From the NCBI RefSeq assembly GCF_963674565.1, contig NZ_OY771430.1, forward strand, positions 5,928,994 to 5,992,993: a DNA stretch of 64,000 bases. Reading direction: 5' to 3'. This document shows, in pieces, positions 17,991 through 25,107 of the stretch (positions are counted from its first letter, which is position 1; each line of letters opens with the position of its first letter). Position numbers and translations under genes: made by a program. The notes beneath the pieces were generated by a model. The model searched no databases and was not told the DNA's origin. It saw nothing but the letters and a program-made list of their open reading frames with translations. The DNA is from an uncultured Carboxylicivirga sp. (GTDB lineage Bacteria > Bacteroidota > Bacteroidia > Bacteroidales > Marinilabiliaceae).

Positions 17991-18062
17991 GTCAGCGGAG
18001 TTATCCCGAAGCTTCGGGACCTCAGTTGGCCTCACGATAGCTATCGTGATTGGTATCTCCCC
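17991..18062 (-). pseudogene. degenerate tRNA-Tyr with two palindromic inserts
   Basis: Matches the first two thirds of tRNA-Tyr on the minus strand. Three D-loop bases are replaced by an 18-base block around CACGATAGCTATCGTG (18033-18048), and the middle of the anticodon arm is replaced by a block around CCCGAAGCTTCGGG (18005-18018). No variable arm or T arm follows, so it cannot fold as a tRNA. Confidence 0.75.
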
Positions 18063-18120
18063 AATTGCATTTCAATATTTTTAGTTACCTGAATCTTTTT
18101 TCAGGATAAAATTTGCCACT

Positions 18121-18150
18121 AAAAAAGCCACTCGAAAAATCAAATGGCTT
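18121..18150 (-). terminator. terminator of tRNA unit 2
   Basis: Arms 18125-18135 and 18140-18150, followed by TTTTTT on the minus strand; a diverged copy of the terminator at 17572-17601. Confidence 0.85.
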
Positions 18151-18155
18151 AAAAG

Positions 18156-18228
18156 AGCGGAAGACGGGGCTCAAACCCGCGACCCTCAGCTTGGAAGGCT
18201 GATGCTCTATCAACTGAGCTACTTCCGC
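18156..18228 (-). tRNA. tRNA-Gly(TCC), second copy
   Basis: 73 nt, identical to 17607-17679; anticodon loop CTTCCAA. Confidence 0.97.
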
Positions 18229-18239
18229 AAATTATTTGC

Positions 18240-18282
18240 GATGCTCTATCTCCCGATAGCTATCGGTATGAGCTACTTACGC
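18240..18282 (-). pseudogene. second tRNA-Gly fragment with palindrome, decaying
   Basis: Copy of 17691-17733 at an offset of 549 bases. The palindrome has lost its last pair (GGG to GGT) and the acceptor strand has a change (TTCCGC to TTACGC on the plus strand), so it appears to drift without selection. Confidence 0.7.
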
Positions 18283-18316
18283 AAAAGCAATTTTCTTTTC
18301 TGTTTCTCTAAAAGAG

Positions 18317-18390
18317 AGCCGGTAGAGGGACTCGAACCCCCGACCTGCTGATTACAAATCAGCTGCTCTAGCCAGCTGAGCTACACCGGC
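18317..18390 (-). tRNA. tRNA-Thr(TGT), second copy
   Basis: 74 nt, identical to 17768-17841. Confidence 0.97.
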
Positions 18391-18397
18391 AGAAAAG

Positions 18398-18480
18398 TGG
18401 GGAGAGCAGGATTCGAACCTACGAAGACATAAGTCAGCGGAGTTACAGTCCGCCCCAGTTGGCCACTTTGGTATCTCCCC
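18398..18480 (-). tRNA. tRNA-Tyr(GTA), second copy
   Basis: 83 nt, one D-loop base different from 17849-17931. Confidence 0.97.
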
Positions 18481-18532
18481 AATTGCATTCAGTATTTTAA
18501 AATTTTCCGGTAACCCTTTGGTTACTTTTCGG

Positions 18533-18606
18533 AGCCGGTGGAGGGACTCGAACCCCCGACCTGCTGATTACAAATCAGCTGCTCTAGCCAGCTGAGCTAC
18601 ACCGGC
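18533..18606 (-). tRNA. tRNA-Thr(TGT), third copy
   Basis: 74 nt; the acceptor stem is fully Watson-Crick here (GCCGGTG/CACCGGC). It lies 5 bases from the SRP RNA 3' end and is the first tRNA of the minus-strand transcript. Confidence 0.97.
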
Positions 18607-18611
18607 AGGGT

Positions 18612-18708
18612 GGGTAAGCTACCCACATCGCACTGCTACAACCGTCTACCCTTGCTGCCGTCAAGCCCTGGGGGAATTCAACAGGAGCTAGTCGTATGAG
18701 ACTTACCC
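18612..18708 (-). ncRNA. ffs: SRP RNA, small bacterial type (4.5S)
   Basis: About 97 nt, closed by a terminal stem GGGTAAG...CTTACCC. The conserved Ffh-binding tip reads CAGGGCTTGACGGCAGCA: the CAGG and GCAGCA sides of the internal loop with a TTGA tetraloop. The RNA pairs with Ffh to target membrane proteins. It is the first gene of a minus-strand transcript that continues into the tRNA genes. Exact ends are set from the pairing. Confidence 0.88.
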
Positions 18709-18727
18709 GTGTTTGTGATTGCGGATG

Positions 18728-18758
18728 CAAAAGTAAAACAAAACTCAATTCCTGCAAA
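18728..18758 (-). promoter_or_regulatory. promoter of the SRP RNA-tRNA operon
   Basis: On the minus strand: TTTG (18758-18755), a 19-base spacer, TACTTTTG (18735-18728). This is a full match to the Bacteroidetes housekeeping promoter, with the RNA beginning some 20 bases later. Confidence 0.8.
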
Positions 18759-18918
18759 TAATATGCACTACTTTTTTTATGTATTTTATCTAAAATGGTG
18801 AAAATGAAAAACAAAATTTTTACATCTTTTTTCATTCAGACTTATTCTTTAACCAAATGAAGGCTGTTTCATGTGGATTTTGTAATTTAGTTGAATTATA
18901 AATTTTAAAACCCTGATT

Positions 18919-19458
18919 ATGGAAAAAACAAATGCACCTTGGTCAAAAACTGCTTTGACTTACGGTATTTATTTAGGTGTGATCTCAATTCTTTATTCGG
19001 TTATTATCTATGTTGCCGGTATGATTGGTAATAAACCACTAAGTTATGTCTCTTACCTTATAACAATTGGTATATTAATATGGGCTATGTTAACCTATAG
19101 AGATAAAGTTAATGGTGGTTTTATGAGCTACGGAACTGGTGTTGGTCTGGGCTTTATGACAGCTTTGATTGGCGGAGTTTTAGGTTCTATCTTTTCTTAC
19201 ATTCTAATGACTGTTATTGATCCATCTATCCCGGATCAGCTTTTTAATTTGGCTATAGAGGAAGCCATTGCTAAGAATCCGGAAGTTGAGCAGAATCTTG
19301 ATATGGTGGAAGGAATGATGAGAAAAATGATGAGTCCGACAGCACTTGCTCTTTTTGGTGTAGTTGGATCTGCTATTGGAGGCGTAATTATTTCTCTTAT
19401 CTTAGCTGCCATCTTCAAAAAAGACAAACCAATGTTTGAAGAAGCACAGGCTGAATAG
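18919..19458 (+). CDS. DUF4199 membrane protein
   Basis: 179 residues with four membrane segments (about 12-34, 40-58, 70-100, 138-165). The pattern matches DUF4199 of Bacteroidota: a helix pair, the YRDKVNGGFMSYGTGVGLGF segment, and a short negative stretch before the last helix. Function is unknown. It lies 5 bases before a glycosyltransferase gene, and in this phylum the two families are often neighbours, suggesting a role in envelope glycan assembly (inference). Confidence 0.82.
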   Translation: MEKTNAPWSKTALTYGIYLGVISILYSVIIYVAGMIGNKPLSYVSYLITIGILIWAMLTYRDKVNGGFMSYGTGVGLGFMTALIGGVLGSIFSYILMTVIDPSIPDQLFNLAIEEAIAKNPEVEQNLDMVEGMMRKMMSPTALALFGVVGSAIGGVIISLILAAIFKKDKPMFEEAQAE

Positions 19459-19463
19459 AGAAT

Positions 19464-20414
19464 ATGGATTTATCGATAATTGTACCATTATATAACGAGG
19501 AAGAATCGTTAAACGAATTATTAAGCTGGATCCGACGAGTTGTTGACTCGTTGGATCTTTCTTATGAAGTATTGTTTGTGGATGACGGAAGTTCAGATAC
19601 TTCATGGAAAGTAGTAGAAGAATTGAAGGGGTCCAATCCAATGGTGCGAGGTATCCGTTTTAGAAGGAATTATGGTAAGTCGGCCGCTCTATATTGTGGC
19701 TTTGAGGCTGCTGAAGGTGATGTGGTGATAACCATGGATGCTGATCTTCAGGATAGCCCTGATGAAATACCGGAACTGTTTCGTTTGGTGAAAGAGGGAG
19801 GTTATGATCTGGTAAGCGGCTGGAAAAAGAAAAGATTTGATCCAATTGGTAAAACCTTGCCAAGTAAGCTGTTTAATAGAACCGTTCGTATGGTTTCCGG
19901 TATTAAACTGCATGATTTTAATTGCGGATTAAAAGCTTATCGTAAAGAAGTAATTAAAAGTATTGAGGTTTATGGTGAGATGCATCGCTATATTCCATTG
20001 ATTGCAAAACAGGCTGGTTTTTCCAAAATTGGTGAGAAGGTAGTGCAGCATCAGGAGCGCAAATACGGTGTTTCTAAATTTGGTATTGAGCGAACTGTTA
20101 AAGGTTTTTTGGATCTGCTGTCTGTGACATTTATCTCTAAGTTTGGAAAGCGCCCAATGCACCTTTTTGGAACCTTGGGTACTTTAATGTTTGCTGTGGG
20201 TTTTGGCTCTGCACTTTGGTTAGGAGTTCGAAAACTTTGGGCTGTTTATCACAATATATCGGCTCCATTGGTTACTGAGAGTCCTTACTTTTATATTGCT
20301 TTAACCTCAATGCTATTAGGAACGCAACTTTTTTTAGCAGGTTTTCTTGCTGAGTTGGTTTCTCGTAATGGTTCAGAACGAAATAAATACCATATATCAG
20401 AAACTATCGATTAA
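19464..20414 (+). CDS. family 2 glycosyltransferase, DPM1/GtrB-like
   Basis: 316 residues. The N-terminal 230 residues are a GT-A domain: SIIVPLYNEEESLNELL, FVDDGSSDTSW, MDADLQDSPDEIPEL (the DxD-like acid pair) and FNCGLKAYRKEV. Two membrane helices follow (about 233-258 and 272-300). The plan is that of polyprenyl-phosphate sugar transferases, which load glucose, mannose or aminoarabinose on a lipid carrier. The sugar is not known. The stop overlaps the next start by one base (TAATG). Confidence 0.92.
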   Translation: MDLSIIVPLYNEEESLNELLSWIRRVVDSLDLSYEVLFVDDGSSDTSWKVVEELKGSNPMVRGIRFRRNYGKSAALYCGFEAAEGDVVITMDADLQDSPDEIPELFRLVKEGGYDLVSGWKKKRFDPIGKTLPSKLFNRTVRMVSGIKLHDFNCGLKAYRKEVIKSIEVYGEMHRYIPLIAKQAGFSKIGEKVVQHQERKYGVSKFGIERTVKGFLDLLSVTFISKFGKRPMHLFGTLGTLMFAVGFGSALWLGVRKLWAVYHNISAPLVTESPYFYIALTSMLLGTQLFLAGFLAELVSRNGSERNKYHISETID

Positions 20415-21136
20415 TGGACTTTTATAGTAATATATCCGAGATGTATGATCAGCTGTTTCCCTTTAATGAGAAGCAGCTTTTATTTGTTGAGAAAGCGGTT
20501 GGTGGAAAATTTGCTCAAAAATCCATTCTTGATATGGGTTGTGGAACAGGTTCTTTGGCGATTGCAATGGCTCGGAGAAGTGCAAAAGTAAGAGCTTTTG
20601 ATTTTGACGAGAAGATGATTGCCAAGGCAGAAGAAAAGCGTCCGCAAGCATTGGATTTGCAATTCCGTAAAGGAGATCTGCGTACTTTTTCTGATGATTA
20701 TTCGTCAATGCTTTTTGACAGTATTCTGTGTTTGGGAAATACGGTGGTTCATCTGGATGAACAGGCTGATGTGCTGAAATTATTCTGGAATGTTAAAAGT
20801 AAACTGAAACCCGGAGGTAAATTTATTTTTCAGATAGTTAATTACGATCGCGTGTTAAGTCAGAATGTTGATCATTTGCCGACGATTGAATCAGGTGATC
20901 TGAGTTTTAAGAGAGATTATGTACATCGTCGTGATGGAAAGATTGGGTTTATAACAACCTTAAGTTTTAAAGGAAATACGATAACTGAAAATCAAGTTGA
21001 ACTACTTCCATTGTTAAAAAGCTGGCTAGAGCAACCATTAAAAGATTTGTTCACTACAGTTGAATTTTATGGAGGATTTGATCGATCTGAATGGAGTGAA
21101 GAAACCTTTCATTTAGTAGTTGAGGCAACTTTATAA
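20414..21136 (+). CDS. class I SAM-dependent methyltransferase
   Basis: 240 residues. The SAM motif I is ILDMGCGTGSLAIAMA, the acidic loop is VRAFDFDEKMI, and motif IV is FDSILCLGNTVVHL, followed by LKPGGKFIFQIVNYDR. The substrate is unknown. Translationally coupled to the glycosyltransferase (start and stop share one base), so it may act on the same glycolipid (inference). Its stop codon lies in TTATAA together with the stop of the converging NUDIX gene. Confidence 0.9.
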   Translation: MDFYSNISEMYDQLFPFNEKQLLFVEKAVGGKFAQKSILDMGCGTGSLAIAMARRSAKVRAFDFDEKMIAKAEEKRPQALDLQFRKGDLRTFSDDYSSMLFDSILCLGNTVVHLDEQADVLKLFWNVKSKLKPGGKFIFQIVNYDRVLSQNVDHLPTIESGDLSFKRDYVHRRDGKIGFITTLSFKGNTITENQVELLPLLKSWLEQPLKDLFTTVEFYGGFDRSEWSEETFHLVVEATL

Positions 21137-21577
21137 TTCTTTTAGCATCATAGCTACTTTTTTGTCAATTGGGAAAGTAAGTTCTTCAGCTTCTAATTGA
21201 TCGATATTTTCCCATCTAAAACTTTGTTCGCCTTCTATCGCTTTTATGTCAAAGGGTTTATCAGATGTTTTAATTTCTTTCCATTGATTGGATTCAACAA
21301 GATAATAAATGCTGATTAATTGAGTATCCTCAAAAAACAGAGCCTTCTGAAAGTAATCGGTGGTATAAAAGTGCTTTTTGATTTCAATCGTTATACCCAG
21401 TTCTTCATCGAATTCACGTTTCAGGCAATCAATAGTTCCTTCTCCGTATTCTAACCCTCCTCCCGGAAATTTGCACATATGCATGTTCATACGGTACTCG
21501 TCTGTAAGTAAAACTTGGTTGTAAGGATTTATTAAAAGTCCATATACTCGAAGGTTAAAAGGCTTATGGTAGACCAT
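21131..21577 (-). CDS. NUDIX hydrolase
   Basis: 148 residues from the ATG at 21577; the frame continues to a GTG at 21595, but that start lies inside the terminator of the gene upstream. A complete Nudix box is present (GLEYGEGTIDCLKREFDEELGI, the Gx5Ex7REUxEExGU pattern), which binds the metal for hydrolysis of a nucleoside diphosphate bond. The substrate cannot be read from sequence. It converges on, and shares stop bases with, the methyltransferase gene. Confidence 0.9.
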   Translation of the reverse strand: MVYHKPFNLRVYGLLINPYNQVLLTDEYRMNMHMCKFPGGGLEYGEGTIDCLKREFDEELGITIEIKKHFYTTDYFQKALFFEDTQLISIYYLVESNQWKEIKTSDKPFDIKAIEGEQSFRWENIDQLEAEELTFPIDKKVAMMLKEL

Positions 21578-21578
21578 T

Positions 21579-21646
21579 GACAGAAAGAAAAACACCGGGC
21601 CTGAAAATGTAAACCGCGAGCAAGGCTATGCGTAATTGGCCCGGTG
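21579..21646 (-). terminator. miaA terminator with large folded loop
   Basis: Perfect 9-bp GC-rich arms (21593-21601 and 21638-21646) enclose 36 bases that contain a small inner CGC/GCG pairing. On the minus strand GTTTTTCTTTCTG follows. The start of the NUDIX gene abuts the T tract. Confidence 0.75.
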
Positions 21647-21648
21647 GG

Positions 21649-22554
21649 TTAAACAAAAATTTGTTGTTCTACAAATGTAATAATTTCATCAGCATCTTTA
21701 GGGTGAAACCAGTGCATTTCTTTGTCGCGGCGAAACCATGATAGCTGTCGCTTTGCATATCGCCTGGAATTTCTTTTAATCAGTTCAATAGCTGTCTGAG
21801 CATCGTATTCTCCATCCCAATGAGCAAAAATTTCTTTGTAGCCAACTGTGTTTAGTGCATTTTCATTCTTAAGATGGTAAAATTGACGGGCTTCATCAAA
21901 GAGGCCATCTTCTATCATCATATCAACGCGATGATTGATTCTATTGTATAGTTCATCACGATCCATGTCGAGCCCAATTTTGATAATGTTAAAGGGGCGT
22001 TGGCGTGTGGAGTTTGTACGTAATGTGCTGTATGGTTTTCCGGTCATCAGGCAAACTTCAACGGCATGCATAACGCGTTTGTGATTTTTTAGATCAACTT
22101 CATTGTAAAAGTCAGGATCGAGCATTTTTAGTTGTCTTCTGATGGCATCCAGACCTTCTTTATCGTATAGGTCCATTACTTCCTGACGAAGTTCAGGATC
22201 AATGGTAGGCAGATCATCGATACCTTTGCATACAGCATCAATATACATCATTGAACCACCCGTTAATACAAGTGTGTTGTTGTTTTGAAAAAGTTGATCA
22301 GTAAGCTTTAATACGTCCTGTTCAAATTGCCATGCATTGTAATAGTCGGCCACAGAATGAGTGCCTACCAAATGGTGTGGAACAACAGTCAACTGTTCTT
22401 CGGTAGGTGCCGCGGTTCCAATTTTAAGTTCTTTGTAAATCTGACGACTATCAGCTGAGATTATCTCAGTTTTGAAATGCTTTGCAATTTTTAAACTGGT
22501 ATCAGTCTTTCCAATTCCGGTTGGTCCAACCAATACCACCAGGTGTTTTGTCAT
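21649..22554 (-). CDS. miaA: tRNA dimethylallyltransferase
   Basis: 301 residues, normal length. P-loop GPTGIGKTDTS at residue 10, the substrate segment SADSRQIYKELKIGTAAPT, HHLVGTHSV, LTGGSMMYIDAVCKGIDDLP and the C-terminal YAKRQLSWFRRD. It transfers a dimethylallyl group to A37 of tRNAs that read UNN codons, including the tRNA-Tyr and tRNA-Phe encoded in this window. It follows the PRiA4-like gene by 18 bases on the same strand and has its own terminator. Confidence 0.96.
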   Translation of the reverse strand: MTKHLVVLVGPTGIGKTDTSLKIAKHFKTEIISADSRQIYKELKIGTAAPTEEQLTVVPHHLVGTHSVADYYNAWQFEQDVLKLTDQLFQNNNTLVLTGGSMMYIDAVCKGIDDLPTIDPELRQEVMDLYDKEGLDAIRRQLKMLDPDFYNEVDLKNHKRVMHAVEVCLMTGKPYSTLRTNSTRQRPFNIIKIGLDMDRDELYNRINHRVDMMIEDGLFDEARQFYHLKNENALNTVGYKEIFAHWDGEYDAQTAIELIKRNSRRYAKRQLSWFRRDKEMHWFHPKDADEIITFVEQQIFV

Positions 22555-22572
22555 TTGTTTCAGCAGGCAGGA

Positions 22573-23112
22573 TTAATAATAATCAGAATCTTCGTTTTCA
22601 AAATCTAAATCGTCCAAGGACGAAAAATCCAATGAATCGATTGATCCATCAAACTCATCTTCATGAAAGTTAATTTGCTCTTTTCTTATATTTCCGGTTA
22701 AATCACCCATTTGAATTTGTTCAGGAGCTTCACCGTCATTTCTATAACACATGGGTTTTTCAAGGTCGCCATCAGCAGTATTAATGACTTCTATGAAAAA
22801 AGCGCGTTCTGAGAAAAAATCAAAAACGTAAAGCATTCGCTGACCAACTTCATAAATATATTCAGTTAGTATAGTATCCTGCATTGTTCTTAAGTTGGCC
22901 GAGTCAATATCAGCCATATCGAAGAGTGTAATTTCGGTTTCCTTATTCCACTCTTTGTCAGTCGTAAAAAACGATGCCATCTGTGTAGCGTCGTATTTTA
23001 GTAATTCCTGTATAAAACTATGGAGATCAGCAAATGTGAGTTTGTCATCAACAGCAATCTCCTTCACAAAATCGTCCTTCTCGTCTGATAATAATCTAAG
23101 GTAAATGATCAT
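22573..23112 (-). CDS. pRiA4b ORF-3-like (IS1096 TnpR-like) domain protein
   Basis: 179 residues. The fold is that of the plasmid pRiA4b ORF-3 family: an N-terminal strand, TFADLHSFIQELLKYDATQMASFFT, then FDMADID and LYVFDFFSERAFFIEV, ending in an acidic Asp/Ser tail (SLDFSSLDDLDFENEDSDYY). The family name comes from a transposon passenger gene, but chromosomal copies like this one are common and no transposase is near. It heads the transcript with miaA. Function is unknown. Confidence 0.75.
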   Translation of the reverse strand: MIIYLRLLSDEKDDFVKEIAVDDKLTFADLHSFIQELLKYDATQMASFFTTDKEWNKETEITLFDMADIDSANLRTMQDTILTEYIYEVGQRMLYVFDFFSERAFFIEVINTADGDLEKPMCYRNDGEAPEQIQMGDLTGNIRKEQINFHEDEFDGSIDSLDFSSLDDLDFENEDSDYY

Positions 23113-23152
23113 ATATCCTCAGTTTTTTGTTGCGTGCTTGTTGTCTGACCTG

Positions 23153-23160
23153 CAAAAGTA
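23153..23160 (-). promoter_or_regulatory. -7 element of the PRiA4-like/miaA transcript
   Basis: TACTTTTG on the minus strand, 40 bases upstream of the ATG at 23112; exact TAnnTTTG match. Confidence 0.5.
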
Positions 23161-23355
23161 CTAAAAAGAATGTTTACAATTTTTATTTTTTGCATGTCTA
23201 TTGTCGGGTTAATAACGTTTGTGCGTTCGCTTGGTTTCAAAAGAGTGATTATATGGATATTTTTATGTTTGAATGGAACGTTTTATTGTTTTAATTGTTG
23301 CAATGATTAATATGAACAAATCTTTTTATTTAAGTGAATCATTTAATAGTAACTT

Positions 23356-23802
23356 ATGAATTGGAATAACTTATTCAAATTTGTGTTTTTATTTATTGCA
23401 ATTAGCTTGGTGAGTTGCGGACAGACAAAGAATAAAGGAGCTCAGATGAATGTTGCAGATAATCAAGCGGAGTCTGTTCTGAACAATAATGATAATGGAG
23501 AATTATCGTATAAAAAACATTGTATGTCTTGCCATCAAAAGGATGCAGGCGGTATACCAAAGATGTATCCACCATTATCAAAGAACAGTGTTATATCAGG
23601 CGATAAGGATGAACTTATTAAAATTGTTCTGAATGGTATGTCGGGTGAAATTGAGGTAAATGGAATTAAATATAATGGGGTGATGGCTAGTTATCGAAAT
23701 TTATCAGATACGGAAATTGCTTCGGTCTTAAATTATCTTCGCTCCAACTTTGGTAATAAGGGTGAAATAATAACACCAGCTCAAGTTAAAGCATTGCGTT
23801 AA
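23356..23802 (+). CDS. monohaem cytochrome c lipoprotein
   Basis: 148 residues. Lipoprotein signal with lipobox LVSC (C21), then a low-complexity linker and one cytochrome c domain (about 48-140) with the haem motif CMSCH (C56, C59, H60). M in GVMASYRNLSDTEI is the probable axial Met. It is a membrane-anchored periplasmic electron carrier. No oxidase or dehydrogenase gene is adjacent, so the partner is unknown. Confidence 0.92.
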   Translation: MNWNNLFKFVFLFIAISLVSCGQTKNKGAQMNVADNQAESVLNNNDNGELSYKKHCMSCHQKDAGGIPKMYPPLSKNSVISGDKDELIKIVLNGMSGEIEVNGIKYNGVMASYRNLSDTEIASVLNYLRSNFGNKGEIITPAQVKALR

Positions 23803-23865
23803 TAGTATGATTCCTTAGAATCACTATTTTTGTTGCTGACAAAATATATTAGTTAGGTTTCTCAA

Positions 23866-25107
23866 ATGAAAAAAGATAAAAAGGGTTTTGTAACCCGTTC
23901 ACTACATACACCATATCCGAAACAAGATGCTTATAATGCTCTTCATATGCCTGTTTATGATGGTGTGGCTTATGAATTTGATAGTGCAGAAACGATTGAA
24001 GAGGTCTTTGCAGGAAAGCAGGTGGCTCATGCTTATTCAAGAACATCGAATCCGACAGTTGAATATTTCGAACATAAAATGAAATCAGTGACCGGAGCTC
24101 ATGCTGTTGTTGCTTTGTCTTCAGGTATGGCTGCAATATCCAATGTGTTAATCGGTTTGGTTGAGAACGGTGGCAATATTGTTGCATCCAATCATCTTTT
24201 TGGTCATTCATATGCCTTGTTAAAGCAAACATTACCCTCGTTAGGGATTGAAGTGCGATTTGCAGATATGACTGATGAAAAAGTTGTTACTGATGCTACA
24301 GATGAGAATACCAGAGTTTACTTTTTCGAGACGATTACTAACCCTCAACTTGAGATTGTTGATATTGAGAAGATATCGCAGCTTGCCATACAAAAGAATG
24401 TTGTTGTTGTGGTAGATAGTACCATTACGCCGCCTTATGTGTTTGAATCTAAGAAATTTGGTGTTGATATTGAGGTCATGTCAACGACTAAATTTATTTC
24501 GGGAGGCGCTGCTGCATTTGGAGGGGTGGTGATTGATAATGGTACTTTTGATTGGAGTAAATTACCTGCTTTAAAAGAGTGGTCAGCTAAATTTGGACAG
24601 AATGCTCTTGTTGCCCGGATACGCAAGGAGATATTCAGGCATCTTGGCGGTACCATGACTGCTCATACGGCTCATTATATGAATATGGGCCTCGATATTA
24701 TGGCTTTAAGGGTAAATAAATGTGTTGAAAACTGTATGGCTCTGGCTGAGTATTTTGAGAGTCATTCCAAAATAAAATCATATCGATATCCCGGATCTGA
24801 CACTCATGAAGGTTATGGTTTGGCAGTTAAGCAGTTTGAAGGTAAGCCTGGAGCTGTCATGACTTTTGATCTGGAATCGCAGGAGGCGTGTTTTCAGTTT
24901 TATAACCGATTACAATTGATACGGAGAGCAACCAATCTGAATGATAATAAAACATTAGCCATACATCCGGCATCTACTATATATGCTGAGTTTACGGACG
25001 AAGAGAAGGAGGAAATGGGAATTCGATCAACGATGATTCGTTTATCAGTAGGTATTGAGGATTCTGAAGATATTATTGCGGATTTTAATCAGGCTCTTGA
25101 CTTCTAA
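23866..25107 (+). CDS. Cys/Met metabolism PLP-dependent enzyme
   Basis: 413 residues. PLP fold type I of the cystathionine gamma-synthase group: YSRTSNPTVEYFE, SSGMAAISNVL, VVVDSTITPPY and the Schiff-base lysine K209 in MSTTKFISGG. The usual active-site Tyr of LYGGT is Phe here (LFG), as in O-succinylhomoserine sulfhydrylases (MetZ) and unlike most gamma-lyases. It is therefore probably an O-acylhomoserine sulfhydrylase that uses sulfide to make homocysteine, which fits the sulfite reductase operon downstream. Methionine gamma-lyase remains possible. Confidence 0.82.
   Translation: MKKDKKGFVTRSLHTPYPKQDAYNALHMPVYDGVAYEFDSAETIEEVFAGKQVAHAYSRTSNPTVEYFEHKMKSVTGAHAVVALSSGMAAISNVLIGLVENGGNIVASNHLFGHSYALLKQTLPSLGIEVRFADMTDEKVVTDATDENTRVYFFETITNPQLEIVDIEKISQLAIQKNVVVVVDSTITPPYVFESKKFGVDIEVMSTTKFISGGAAAFGGVVIDNGTFDWSKLPALKEWSAKFGQNALVARIRKEIFRHLGGTMTAHTAHYMNMGLDIMALRVNKCVENCMALAEYFESHSKIKSYRYPGSDTHEGYGLAVKQFEGKPGAVMTFDLESQEACFQFYNRLQLIRRATNLNDNKTLAIHPASTIYAEFTDEEKEEMGIRSTMIRLSVGIEDSEDIIADFNQALDF

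Noticed and set aside
17910..18092. 60-codon plus-strand ORF
   Set aside because: Covers tRNA-Tyr end and the degenerate tRNA-Tyr; no protein-like composition.
18584..18835. 83-codon minus-strand ORF
   Set aside because: It runs through the SRP RNA and its promoter; the sequence is explained by the RNA gene.
22573..23112. Transposon remnant suggested by the TnpR-like domain
   Set aside because: No transposase, terminal repeats or target duplication nearby; the family is common in chromosomes.
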